From Streptococcus parasanguinis (lineage in GTDB: Bacteria > Bacillota > Bacilli > Lactobacillales > Streptococcaceae), in assembly GCA_905188195.1 (NCBI GenBank), contig CAJJKY010000010.1, positions 1 to 64,000 on the forward strand: DNA of 64,000 bases. The letters are read 5' to 3'. Position 1 is the stretch's first letter, and every line of letters begins with the position of its first letter. Made by a program: the position numbers and the translations under genes. The notes beneath the pieces were generated by a model. It made no database searches, was not told the DNA's origin, and saw only the letters and a program-made list of their open reading frames with translations. Shown here one piece after another: positions 1-7,973 of this stretch.

Positions 1-61
1 TCCTTACTGTCAACACTTTTTCTCAAAAAATTTTATTTTTTTGAAAGTTTTTTTGTTTATA

Positions 62-92
62 TAAAAAAATCAGGAGTATAAACGCTCCTGAT
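62..92 (-). terminator. Intrinsic terminator of hpf
   Basis: An 8-bp stem (ATCAGGAG/CTCCTGAT) with an 8-base loop is followed, read on the minus strand, by a run of T. It sits 45 bases past the hpf stop codon. Confidence 0.85.
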
Positions 93-136
93 TCCTCTAT
101 AATTTAATTGATGTTTTCAATCTCTTTTTTTGATCT

Positions 137-679
137 CTATTCTTTTACTTCCAATAGACCGATGTCTCCATCTTCTCTACGGTAGATCACATTTGTTGTA
201 TTGTCTTCTGCATCACGATAAATGAAGAAGTCGTGTGCTAATAGATCCATTTGAAGGATCGCTTCATCTAAATCCATTGGCTCTAGATCAATTGTTTTTG
301 AGCGAACAACTTTTTCTGTGGTTGCTGCTTCTTCTACAACTGCATCGGTAAACAATTTACCTGCACCAGATTTAATACGATTTTTCTTTTCGATTTTTGT
401 TTTATTCTTACGAATTTGACGTTCAATTTTATCCACAACCAGATCAATTGAACCGTACATATCTTGAGAGACATCTTCTGCACGAAGTGTGATAGATCCA
501 AGCGGAATGGTCACTTCTACTTTTGCGGTCTTTTCACGGTAAACTTTTAAGTTTACTCGAGCGTCTAGCTCTTGATCTGCCTGAAAATATTTTTCAATCT
601 TTTCGAGTTTAGAAACGACATAGTCGCGAATGGCTTCTGTTACTTCTAGGTTTTCACCACGGATACTATATTTAATCAT
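137..679 (-). CDS. hpf: Ribosome hibernation promoting factor, long form
   Basis: This 180-residue protein matches long-form HPF. The N-terminal half (about 1-100) is the S30AE/RaiA fold that binds in the decoding centre of the 30S subunit; it starts MIKYSIRGENLEVTEAIRDY and carries the basic stretch RQIRKNKTKIEKK. The C-terminal domain (about 120-180) contains DEAILQMDLLAHDFFIYRDA and is the dimerisation module that joins two 70S ribosomes into inactive 100S particles in stationary phase. The gene stands alone with its own promoter and terminator, downstream of comFA-comFC. The promoter overlaps a cre site, so carbon catabolite control is likely. The family call is secure; regulation is inferred. 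Confidence 0.96.
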   Translation of the reverse strand: MIKYSIRGENLEVTEAIRDYVVSKLEKIEKYFQADQELDARVNLKVYREKTAKVEVTIPLGSITLRAEDVSQDMYGSIDLVVDKIERQIRKNKTKIEKKNRIKSGAGKLFTDAVVEEAATTEKVVRSKTIDLEPMDLDEAILQMDLLAHDFFIYRDAEDNTTNVIYRREDGDIGLLEVKE

Positions 680-723
680 ATTAGTACCTACTTTCTAAAC
701 ATTATGTTTTTATTTATATGTAT

Positions 724-752
724 ATTATAACGCTTTCATAAAGTTTTTGCAA
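724..752 (-). promoter_or_regulatory. hpf promoter with overlapping cre (CcpA) site
   Basis: On the minus strand a -35 of TTGCAA, a 17-bp spacer and a -10 of TATAAT lie about 45 bases before the hpf start. The sequence ATGAAAGCGTTATAA (725-739) fits the CcpA operator (core TGAAARCGYT) and overlaps the -10, as expected for repression by steric block. The promoter is read directly; CcpA binding is inferred. Confidence 0.7.
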
Positions 753-760
753 ATCTTTTT

Positions 761-1426
761 TTACCTTGCGATTGAAAATGTCTTTATTTCTTTCACACCT
801 TTTTCAATTAGTAGGCGCTTCATTAATTCGATTGTTTTGCCCGTTGTGTAGATATCATCGAAGATAAGATATTTCTGCTTTTTTGAAACTTCTCCTTTTA
901 ATTGAAAGTGTTGAGAGGTTTTTAATCTTTCTTCTCTTGTTTTTTTTGATTGAGCTAAAGTGTCTTCTTTTTGGAAGAGACTGTTGTACTTTATCTCTGC
1001 AAAATCTAGTATAGTCGATACTTGATTGAATCCTCTTTCCTGCCTTTTTTCATGGCTGATTGGAGTCGGTATTATCGTATAGCTTTTATACTTTTTCAAG
1101 GCTTTTTTGAGGTCACTTGCAAATACCATTCCTAATAAACGATCGCCTTCAAATTTATATCGCTTGAAATAGTCCTTCATTGCTGTATTATATCTATATA
1201 ATGCTTCATGTTCGACCATATTCCCCTTTTGTATCCAGTATTTGCAATCTTTACATACTTTCTCCTCCTTATCTTTATAACATCTAGGACAATGGATTTC
1301 GCCAATTTGTTCGAAGTCTTCTTTGCATTCTTTACAAATCCATTCTTCTTGTTGATTCATAAAAATAAGGTCTGTGAAATGTTCACCAGTTTTCAACTCT
1401 TTAGTACAAAGCAAACATTCTTTCAA
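761..1426 (-). CDS. comFC: ComFC, phosphoribosyltransferase-like competence protein
   Basis: This 221-residue protein has N-terminal zinc-binding cysteine pairs (CLLC, CKEC, CPRC, CKDC within the first 60 residues) and a C-terminal PRTase-type domain. The phosphoribosyl-binding loop is visible as IFDDIYTTGKT (about 190-200). ComFC works with the ComFA helicase in bringing transforming single-stranded DNA into the cytoplasm. It overlaps comFA by four bases (ATGA), so the two are translationally coupled and should share the competence promoter upstream of comFA. The ligand of the PRTase fold is not known to me. Confidence 0.95.
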   Translation of the reverse strand: MKECLLCTKELKTGEHFTDLIFMNQQEEWICKECKEDFEQIGEIHCPRCYKDKEEKVCKDCKYWIQKGNMVEHEALYRYNTAMKDYFKRYKFEGDRLLGMVFASDLKKALKKYKSYTIIPTPISHEKRQERGFNQVSTILDFAEIKYNSLFQKEDTLAQSKKTREERLKTSQHFQLKGEVSKKQKYLIFDDIYTTGKTIELMKRLLIEKGVKEIKTFSIAR

Positions 1427-2721
1427 AATCCAGCCTCCTGATTCATTTCCTTTATTTCTTTGATCGCTTTCTTCATTTCTCGTGTTATGCCATCTGATAG
1501 AAAAAGTAGTTTACCTGTTGGTCTTTCTTTACTTCGACCGACCCTTCCTGAAATTTGTACGAGAGCACTTTTAGTAAATAATTTGTGATTACTTTCTAAA
1601 ACAAAGACATCTACAAACGGAAAAGTCACTCCTCTTTCTAAAATTGTTGTAGAGACTAGCATGGTTATGGCTCTGTTTCTAAACTCTTCTACCATTCGTA
1701 GACGGTCTGTTGTCTGTGAGGATACAAAACCTACTGTTTCTTTGGGAAAGTATTTTTTTAAGTTCTCGGTAAATTGTTGTCCTAATTCTATTTCAGATAC
1801 AAAGATTAACAATGGGTAGTGAGTTTGTATTTGTTTCTTGATCAGTTGCAATAGTTGGTAAGGGATTCTTCCTTTTTCTATTTTTTCTCTAATTTTCGGC
1901 ACCCATTTTATTTCAGGGACCACTAGTGGGTTCCCATGAAATCTTCTTGGAAGGCTATAACGAATGATTTCTTTTTTCTTGACCTTTTTATCTAACTCAT
2001 CTGTAGAGGTTGCTGTTAAATATAGGGTATTCCCCTCTTTTTTTATTGCATTCTGAGCTGCTTTATATAGGATTGGATTGTCTACATAGGGAAACGCATC
2101 TACTTCATCTATAATAAGGAGATCAAAGGCCTGATAAAACTTTAGCAATTGGTGGGTTGTAGCGATCACCAAGGGTGTTCTAAAATAGGGTTCCGATTCT
2201 CCATGAAGCAAAGAGATGGGGCAGGAAAAATCTTCCTTCATTCTTCCGTACAATTCTATACAGACATCGATTCTTGGGGTAGCAATACAGACTGCTTTTC
2301 CTGCCTTGATCGCTGTTGCTACAACCTGATACATCATTTCTGTTTTTCCAGCTCCTGTCACAGCATGTACCAAGGCATGTTTTCCTGCTTTAACTGCTTG
2401 GATAAGTCCTTCAGATACCTCTTGTTGATAGGAAGTCAAGGTTCCCTTCCATTTTAACACCTCCTGTCCTTCAAAGTCCTTCTGTGCAATAGCATAAAGT
2501 TTTTGATCACTCCGGATCCTTCCCAATTGGATACAGGCTCTACAATACAGCACCTCCTCACTCAACTTCCAAAGTTTTTGATCAATCAAACTGCCACATC
2601 GAAAACATTGGTACCTTCCATTCTGTTTTTCCATAGCTGGAAGTTCTTGGGCAATTTCTTTCAGATCATTTGTCATTTGACTCTCCGTTAAGAGTCTTCC
2701 ATAAGAATCTTCTATCTTCAT
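1423..2721 (-). CDS. comFA: ComFA, ATP-dependent DNA uptake helicase
   Basis: A DEAD-like superfamily 2 ATPase of about 432 residues that helps pull transforming DNA through the ComEC channel. Near the N terminus is a zinc site (CFRCG and CRAC), then Walker A AVTGAGKTEM, a DEVD Walker B (LLIIDEVDAFPYV), TATS motif III, and a C-terminal helicase domain with ISGRVGRS. Start: an in-frame ATG 29 codons further up exists (2808), but the segment it adds is unlike the family. The ATG at 2721 begins MKIEDSYGRLLTESQ, like other streptococcal ComFA, and lies just after a combox-like element. No Shine-Dalgarno precedes it, which suits a leaderless message. Confidence 0.94.
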   Translation of the reverse strand: MKIEDSYGRLLTESQMTNDLKEIAQELPAMEKQNGRYQCFRCGSLIDQKLWKLSEEVLYCRACIQLGRIRSDQKLYAIAQKDFEGQEVLKWKGTLTSYQQEVSEGLIQAVKAGKHALVHAVTGAGKTEMMYQVVATAIKAGKAVCIATPRIDVCIELYGRMKEDFSCPISLLHGESEPYFRTPLVIATTHQLLKFYQAFDLLIIDEVDAFPYVDNPILYKAAQNAIKKEGNTLYLTATSTDELDKKVKKKEIIRYSLPRRFHGNPLVVPEIKWVPKIREKIEKGRIPYQLLQLIKKQIQTHYPLLIFVSEIELGQQFTENLKKYFPKETVGFVSSQTTDRLRMVEEFRNRAITMLVSTTILERGVTFPFVDVFVLESNHKLFTKSALVQISGRVGRSKERPTGKLLFLSDGITREMKKAIKEIKEMNQEAGF

Positions 2722-2728
2722 ACTTATT

Positions 2729-2736
2729 AATTCGCA
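2729..2736 (-). promoter_or_regulatory. Candidate combox (SigX/ComX promoter element) of comFA
   Basis: TGCGAATT on the minus strand resembles the late-competence combox TACGAATA at six of eight positions, keeping the CGAAT core. Seven bases separate it from the comFA ATG. SigX recognises this box in place of a -10, so the transcript would start at or next to the ATG. The divergence from consensus lowers confidence. Confidence 0.5.
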
Positions 2737-2740
2737 AAAG

Positions 2741-2770
2741 TTGGAGAAAATCATTCTTTTTTTGTAAAAT
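2741..2770 (+). promoter_or_regulatory. yigZ promoter, apparently leaderless
   Basis: A -35-like TTGGAG (2741-2746), 18-bp spacer and -10 TAAAAT (2765-2770) precede the yigZ ATG at 2777 by only six bases. There is no Shine-Dalgarno. Transcription starting about seven bases after the -10 would begin at the ATG. Confidence 0.5.
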
Positions 2771-2776
2771 AAGAAT

Positions 2777-3418
2777 ATGGAATATATTACATTTAAAGAG
2801 AACGGCACTGTTCAAGAAGAAATCAAAAAATCAAAATTCATTTGTCATGTCAAGCGAGTCTCCTCTGAAGAGGAAGCTAGAGATTTTATCAATGCCATCA
2901 AAAAGGAACACTATAAGGCTACACATAACTGCTCTGCTTTCATCATTGGAGAACAAAGTGATATCAAACGAACCAGTGACGATGGAGAGCCTAGTGGAAC
3001 AGCTGGGGTACCGATGTTAGGAGTTTTGGAGAATCATCGCATCACTAATAGTTGTGTCGTGGTTACCCGCTATTTCGGAGGTGTTAAATTAGGTGCTGGC
3101 GGTCTGATTCGTGCTTATGCTGGAAGTGTGGCACAAGCAGTTCGAGAGATTGGACTGGTAGAAATCAAAGAGCAAGTGGTTCTTGGGATCACACTTTCTT
3201 ATTCCCAATACCAAGAATTTGCTAATTTCTTAAAAGACCATCAATTGGCAGAACAAGATCCGATGTTCACAGATCAGGTGATGACAACGATTTTTGTGGA
3301 TAAAGAAAACACAAACTCTATCACAGCGGCTTTAGTCGAATTTTACAATGGCAAAGTCATTATTGAGGACCAAGGAATTCGTGAGGTTGAAGTACCCCTG
3401 CTCTCTGTAGAAAAATAA
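2777..3418 (+). CDS. YigZ/IMPACT family protein
   Basis: A 213-residue UPF0029 (IMPACT N-terminal) protein. The family signature is clear in the first 110 residues: KSKFICHVKRV, then TSDDGEPSGTAGVPML and VTRYFGGVKLGAGGLIRAY. The rest is the DUF1949 ferredoxin-like domain. Eukaryotic IMPACT proteins act on Gcn2 regulation; the role of bacterial YigZ is unsettled. It is divergent from comFA, with start sites only 55 bases apart, so the two promoters face each other. The ATG lacks a ribosome binding site and sits right after a -10-like hexamer. Confidence 0.92.
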   Translation: MEYITFKENGTVQEEIKKSKFICHVKRVSSEEEARDFINAIKKEHYKATHNCSAFIIGEQSDIKRTSDDGEPSGTAGVPMLGVLENHRITNSCVVVTRYFGGVKLGAGGLIRAYAGSVAQAVREIGLVEIKEQVVLGITLSYSQYQEFANFLKDHQLAEQDPMFTDQVMTTIFVDKENTNSITAALVEFYNGKVIIEDQGIREVEVPLLSVEK

Positions 3419-3426
3419 TTAACAAT

Positions 3427-3452
3427 ACTATCGGCAACGATAGTTTTTTTTT
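3427..3452 (+). terminator. Intrinsic terminator of yigZ
   Basis: A 7-bp stem ACTATCG/CGATAGT with a GCAA loop is followed by a run of T, beginning nine bases past the yigZ stop codon. Confidence 0.88.
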
Positions 3453-3476
3453 ATCACACCCATAAAATTTCTATAT

Positions 3477-3505
3477 TTTACATTCTTCTCGCAAGAGACT
3501 ATACT
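3477..3505 (+). promoter_or_regulatory. cysK promoter
   Basis: TTTACA, a 17-bp spacer and TATACT give a near-consensus sigma-A promoter 36 bases ahead of cysK. A Shine-Dalgarno GAGG lies at 3532-3535. Confidence 0.8.
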
Positions 3506-3541
3506 TGTTAGTATCAAGAAAACCTAGAACTGAGGTATATT

Positions 3542-4465
3542 ATGGCTATTTATGAAAATATTACAGAATTGATTGGGAACACTCCGATTGTCAAATTGAA
3601 TCGTCTTGTTCCTGAAGGAGCTGCAGATGTCTATGTCAAACTCGAAGCCTTCAATCCTGGATCATCTGTCAAAGACCGGATTGCTTTGAGCATGATTGAA
3701 AAAGCTGAAGCGGATGGCTTGATCAAACCAGGTGATACCATTGTCGAAGCAACTAGTGGGAACACAGGGATTGGCTTGTCATGGGTCGGCGCAGCTAAAG
3801 GCTACAAAGTTGTGATTGTCATGCCTGAAACCATGAGTGTGGAACGTCGTAAAATCATCCAAGCCTATGGAGCTGAACTCGTTTTGACTCCTGGAAGTGA
3901 AGGAATGAAAGGCGCTATCGCTAAAGCTGAAGCAATCGCTGCAGAAAGAAATGGCTTCCTTCCTCTTCAATTTGAAAACCCTGCTAACCCAGAGGTACAT
4001 GAAAGAACAACAGGACAAGAAATCGTTGATGCCTTTGGAAAAGATGGTTTAGATGCTTTTGTCGCAGGTGTTGGTACTGGTGGTACTGTTTCTGGTATTT
4101 CTCATACTTTGAAAAAGAATAATCCTGCTGTCAAAGTCTATGCCGTTGAGGCCAATGAATCTGCAGTCCTTTCTGGCGAAAAACCTGGACCACATAAAAT
4201 TCAAGGGATTTCAGCTGGTTTTATCCCAAATACTTTAGACACTAATGCATATGATGGTGTTCGTCGCGTATCTTCAGAAGAAGCTTTCGAACTTGCACGC
4301 GCTATTGGTGGTGCTGAAGGATTCTTAGTCGGTATCTCAAGCGCAGCTGCTATCTATGCTGCTATTGAAGTCGCAAAAGAATTGGGAAGCGGTAAAAAAG
4401 TTCTTGCTCTTGCACCAGATAATGGAGAACGTTACCTTTCTACTACCCTTTACGAATTTGAATAA
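3542..4465 (+). CDS. cysK: Cysteine synthase A (O-acetylserine thiol-lyase)
   Basis: A 307-residue PLP enzyme making L-cysteine from O-acetylserine and sulfide. It starts MAIYENITELIGNTPIVKLN; the PLP lysine is in NPGSSVKDRIAL, the substrate loop is EATSGNTGIG, and the PLP-phosphate glycine loop is GVGTGGTVSG. Length and motifs fit the CysK/CysM fold. It is a single-gene unit with its own promoter and a hairpin shared with the converging S1-domain gene. A cystine-type transporter lies 29 kb away in the window, but no direct link is visible. Confidence 0.96.
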   Translation: MAIYENITELIGNTPIVKLNRLVPEGAADVYVKLEAFNPGSSVKDRIALSMIEKAEADGLIKPGDTIVEATSGNTGIGLSWVGAAKGYKVVIVMPETMSVERRKIIQAYGAELVLTPGSEGMKGAIAKAEAIAAERNGFLPLQFENPANPEVHERTTGQEIVDAFGKDGLDAFVAGVGTGGTVSGISHTLKKNNPAVKVYAVEANESAVLSGEKPGPHKIQGISAGFIPNTLDTNAYDGVRRVSSEEAFELARAIGGAEGFLVGISSAAAIYAAIEVAKELGSGKKVLALAPDNGERYLSTTLYEFE

Positions 4466-4476
4466 TTCTCTATATT

Positions 4477-4518
4477 AAAAAAACTTCGGTAGGTTTCATC
4501 AACCTATCGAAGTTTTTA
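4477..4518. terminator. Bidirectional terminator between cysK and the S1-domain gene
   Basis: AAACTTCGGTAGGTT pairs with AACCTATCGAAGTTT around a TCATC loop, with A-rich and T-rich flanks on both sides. It serves cysK on the plus strand and overlaps the last codon of the converging minus-strand gene. Confidence 0.85.
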
Positions 4519-4881
4519 TTTTTTTTCTTGTTTGCTAAAGAATACCTTTCCTTCTTTGACCCAGGTCGGCATCTGTTGAGCTAAGGGCGCAAAACCACTC
4601 TTATGGCGGTCATTTGAAAAACGATGGTGTCGAATGCTTCGTTGTGGTGTTTCTTCTAGCGTTCTCAGAGAGAGGCTAGCTTTCTTAGAATATTCATCAA
4701 CATCGATGACTTGGACAAAGACTTTTTCTCCAATTGAAAGAATATCATGAATATTACTTACATAACCACTTCTAATCTCTGAGATATGAATCAAGCCCGT
4801 GACACCCGACTCTAGTTCGACAAAGGCACCATAAGGTTGAATGCCTGTAATGGTCCCTTCTAACTTATCTCCAATTTTCAT
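4516..4881 (-). CDS. S1 domain RNA-binding protein (CvfD/YugI-like)
   Basis: A 121-residue protein with one N-terminal S1 RNA-binding domain (MKIGDKLEGTITGIQPYGAF, then GVTGLIHISEI) and a basic, disordered tail. Proteins of this type (general stress protein 13, CvfD in pneumococcus) bind RNA and affect expression and stress tolerance. An upstream in-frame ATG adds nine residues, but MKIGDKL is the conserved start and has GAGGAC just upstream. That start lies one base past the stop of the HAD-cyclophilin gene, so they form one operon. Confidence 0.88.
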   Translation of the reverse strand: MKIGDKLEGTITGIQPYGAFVELESGVTGLIHISEIRSGYVSNIHDILSIGEKVFVQVIDVDEYSKKASLSLRTLEETPQRSIRHHRFSNDRHKSGFAPLAQQMPTWVKEGKVFFSKQEKK

Positions 4882-4882
4882 A

Positions 4883-6283
4883 TTAGTCCTCAATTTCGAC
4901 GGTTTCAATCACGACATCTTCTACCGGCTTATCCATCATCCCTGTCTCAACAGCCGCGATCTCATCCAACACAGCAAAAGAAGCTTTATCCATCAATTGT
5001 CCAAATACGGTATGGCGTTGATCTAGGTGAGGAGTTCCTCCTTCTGTCGTATAGATTTCAGCAATTTCTTCAGGCCAGCCACCGCGGACCAATTCCTTTT
5101 TCGAATATGGGAGATGTTGATTTTGTACAATAAAGAATTGGCTACCATTTGTGTTTGGTCCAGCATTTGCCATCGAAAGGGCTCCGCGAATATTGTACAG
5201 TTCTTTTGAAAATTCGTCTTCGAAGCTCTCACCATAGATGGATTCACCACCCATACCTGTACCAGTAGGATCTCCCCCTTGGATCATAAAATCTTTAATA
5301 ATCCGATGGAAAATGACACCATCATAATAGCCAGACTTAGCAAGAGCTACAAAGTTTGCAACTGTTTTTGGCGCTTGATCCGGGAACAATTGAATGTTCA
5401 TCTCACCGTGATTGGTTTTGATCACAGCGACAGGACCGTCAACCGTAGCAAGTTCTAACTGTGGTAATGTCAATTCTTTTTCAACCATATTTAACTCCTC
5501 TAAGGCATAGAATATGCCATCTTCTTCTAAATTCTTAGTGATATAATCAGCTTTTTCTTGTAACTCTGGGGCAGATTTTCCCATTGCGATACTAATTCCA
5601 GCGTAATCAAACAATTCTAGATCATTTAATCCATCCCCAAATACTAAAACATTCTCTGGCTTCAAGCCCAAATGATTTACAAGATGAGAAACTCCTGAAG
5701 CTTTTGAAGCTTCAAAGCGAACAACATCTGACGAATGGGGATGCCACGAAACTAGGCGCAAGTTCTCTTGCAAAGAAGGGGGCAACTCTAGCTCACTATC
5801 CTGTTCATCAAAGGTCCACATTTGGAAAATAGGTTCTTTCAAATGCAGATCTGGATCTACTGGTAAGTTTGGATAAATGATGTCAATAGCATCACTGATC
5901 AAGGGTGTCCGATTAGACAGGGAAGCTTGATGACTAGCTACTAACCCATAATCAATCTCGGATTCTTTGGCCCAATCCACAAAAGAAGAAACGATTGCTT
6001 CATTGATTGGTGATTGGTAGATCACAGTTCCTTTTGTATCTTCTATATAGGCACCGTTTAAGGTTACTAGAAAATCAGGCTTTAAGTCCATGATTTCAGG
6101 AACAACCCCAAAAATCCCTCTACCCGTTGCAATCCCTGTTCGGATTCCTTTTTCTTTCAATTGATGAAAGACTTCTTTGACAGATTCTGGGATCAATCCA
6201 GTTTCTTTTGCACGTAATGTATCATCAATATCAAAAAAGACGATTTTAACTTTTTTGGCTTTATAACGTAATTTTGCGTCCAC
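4883..6283 (-). CDS. HAD (Cof-type) hydrolase fused to cyclophilin peptidyl-prolyl isomerase
   Basis: About 466 residues in two parts. Residues 1-270 are a Cof-type HAD phosphatase with nucleophile motif FFDIDDTL and the metal motif FGDGLNDLE. Residues 280-466 are a cyclophilin isomerase with FHRIIKDFMIQGGDPTGTG, NTNGSQFFI and HTVFGQL. There is no signal peptide, so both parts act in the cytoplasm. The start is a GTG preceded by AAGGGGGAG at four bases; an ATG seven codons earlier has no ribosome binding site. The same fusion occurs in other streptococci, so it is a real domain architecture and not an artefact. The HAD substrate is unknown. Confidence 0.93.
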   Translation of the reverse strand: MDAKLRYKAKKVKIVFFDIDDTLRAKETGLIPESVKEVFHQLKEKGIRTGIATGRGIFGVVPEIMDLKPDFLVTLNGAYIEDTKGTVIYQSPINEAIVSSFVDWAKESEIDYGLVASHQASLSNRTPLISDAIDIIYPNLPVDPDLHLKEPIFQMWTFDEQDSELELPPSLQENLRLVSWHPHSSDVVRFEASKASGVSHLVNHLGLKPENVLVFGDGLNDLELFDYAGISIAMGKSAPELQEKADYITKNLEEDGIFYALEELNMVEKELTLPQLELATVDGPVAVIKTNHGEMNIQLFPDQAPKTVANFVALAKSGYYDGVIFHRIIKDFMIQGGDPTGTGMGGESIYGESFEDEFSKELYNIRGALSMANAGPNTNGSQFFIVQNQHLPYSKKELVRGGWPEEIAEIYTTEGGTPHLDQRHTVFGQLMDKASFAVLDEIAAVETGMMDKPVEDVVIETVEIED

Positions 6284-6327
6284 TTGTCTCCCCCTTATGA
6301 TCATGCTCTATTATAGCATGTTTCCTT

Positions 6328-6960
6328 TTAAAAATCTTCTTGATTCACCAGATGGTGTCGAAAGGCATAGACGACTGCTTGCGTCCGATCACTGACTTCT
6401 AATTTGGATAAGATGTTGGAGACATGGGTCTTCACTGTTTTTAAAGAAATGAAGAGTTCATCTGCTATTCGTTGATTTTCATATCCTTTCGTCAATAAAG
6501 CCAGAATATCTCGTTCTCTAGCTGTCAAATCATCATGCAATTCAGCATGGTTCTTTCGTGACTCAACTTTTTGACTAACTTCTGTCTCAATTGCAAATTC
6601 TCCCTTTGCAACCTTTCTGACAGCCTGTAAGATCTCAGTTGCTGACGAGGTCTTTAAAATATACCCTTTTGCACCGGCATCTAAGACAGGGTAAATCTTT
6701 TCGTTATCTAAATAAGACGTCAAAATGACAATTTTAGCTTCCGGCCACTCTTTTAGGATGGCTAGAGTCGCATCGATTCCATTTAGCTCTGGCATCACAA
6801 TATCCATGATGATGACGTCTGGTCTTTCTTTCAGCGCCAAGTCCACCCCTTCATGCCCATTTTTCGCCTCTAAGACTTGCTCAATATCGGTTTGCATGGA
6901 CAAAAAGCTTTTCAATCCCAATCGGACCATTTCATGATCATCTACTAATAATACTTTCAT
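6328..6960 (-). CDS. liaR: LiaR response regulator
   Basis: A 210-residue NarL/FixJ-type regulator. The receiver domain (1-120) has the acidic pocket DDH at 7-9, phospho-acceptor Asp53 in VIIMDIVMPELNG, and a conserved lysine in GYILKTS. The C terminus (about 148-205) is a LuxR-type helix-turn-helix, LTARERDILALLTKGYEN to KTVKTHVSNIL. Together with LiaF and LiaS it responds to cell-envelope stress such as lipid II-binding antibiotics. It overlaps liaS by four bases and is last in the operon. Confidence 0.95.
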   Translation of the reverse strand: MKVLLVDDHEMVRLGLKSFLSMQTDIEQVLEAKNGHEGVDLALKERPDVIIMDIVMPELNGIDATLAILKEWPEAKIVILTSYLDNEKIYPVLDAGAKGYILKTSSATEILQAVRKVAKGEFAIETEVSQKVESRKNHAELHDDLTARERDILALLTKGYENQRIADELFISLKTVKTHVSNILSKLEVSDRTQAVVYAFRHHLVNQEDF

Positions 6961-7973
6961 ACAGTTTCCTTTTCATTTTTATCTTTTACAAGGAGGGGAA
7001 CGCGAATATCTACAGCCACTCCCTTTTGAGGACTCGTTCTTATTTTAATGGTTCCCGCCATGTCTTCTACACGTTCTTGAATATTTTTCAACCCATAACT
7101 CAATCGTTCCAATTTTTCCTGCTCAAAGCCGATTCCATCATCTACCATCCGTAAATGAAGTTGTTTTCCTTCCTGATGCAAAAAGACATCCATTTGTTGA
7201 GCTCTAGCGTGTTTCAAGGTATTGCTGACAATTTCTTGGACGATTCGAAATAGATGTTCTTCCATTTCTTTTGGAATGCTCACGTCATTATAATGGAAGA
7301 CAACTGTTAGGTCACTCTTTTCCTTCAATTCTCTAAAAATCATCTCCATACCTTCTACCAAACTTTTTCCTTCCAATTCTGTAGGACGAAGATGTAGGAG
7401 CAAGACGCGTAAATCATTTTGGGCTGTACCCAGAATATCTGATACACCATTAAGTTGCTGCTGGATCTGACTTTTCTCTAACTCAAGGGCCTGGGCTGCC
7501 ACTCCAGATAAAATCATATTGGCTGCAAACAATTCTTGACTAACCGTGTCATGTAGATCACGCGCAATTCTCTTACGCTCGATTTCCACAATTTCTTCCT
7601 CATTTCGCATCACACGATTTTCACTTTTTTGTAAATTTTCTTCTAGTCGAAGCAATTTGCTGTCCAATAAATCTAACTGTTGATTCAATTCTTTGGGGGC
7701 AATTTCTTTTCTCTGTGAAGCAGTCAGGATAGATTCTACCTTTTGTTGTACTGCATGAACCGTTACAAATTGCGTGATTTTAATAATTAAGACAACCAAA
7801 GCCGTCAATGCAAGCGTCAGACTAAAAACCAAAAATAGGAATGACTGAAGCAAGGAAAGATCTGAGAGAAGTTTGCCCCACTGAAAACCAACAAAATGGA
7901 AAATGGTATGACAAATGACCGCAACCACCATTAGGGAATAGAAGTACAATAGGAGATAGTCTAATTTCTTCAT
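6957..7973 (-). CDS. liaS: LiaS sensor histidine kinase
   Basis: A 338-residue membrane kinase. Two transmembrane segments (about 6-28 and 43-66) enclose a very short external loop, typical of intramembrane-sensing kinases. A coiled linker leads to a HisKA_3 domain with His141 in ARDLHDTVSQELFA, then an HATPase_c domain with DDGIGF and GLKNIQERV. It phosphorylates LiaR when LiaF releases inhibition. Four-base overlaps on both sides (liaF and liaR) show tight co-translation. Confidence 0.95.
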   Translation of the reverse strand: MKKLDYLLLYFYSLMVVAVICHTIFHFVGFQWGKLLSDLSLLQSFLFLVFSLTLALTALVVLIIKITQFVTVHAVQQKVESILTASQRKEIAPKELNQQLDLLDSKLLRLEENLQKSENRVMRNEEEIVEIERKRIARDLHDTVSQELFAANMILSGVAAQALELEKSQIQQQLNGVSDILGTAQNDLRVLLLHLRPTELEGKSLVEGMEMIFRELKEKSDLTVVFHYNDVSIPKEMEEHLFRIVQEIVSNTLKHARAQQMDVFLHQEGKQLHLRMVDDGIGFEQEKLERLSYGLKNIQERVEDMAGTIKIRTSPQKGVAVDIRVPLLVKDKNEKETV

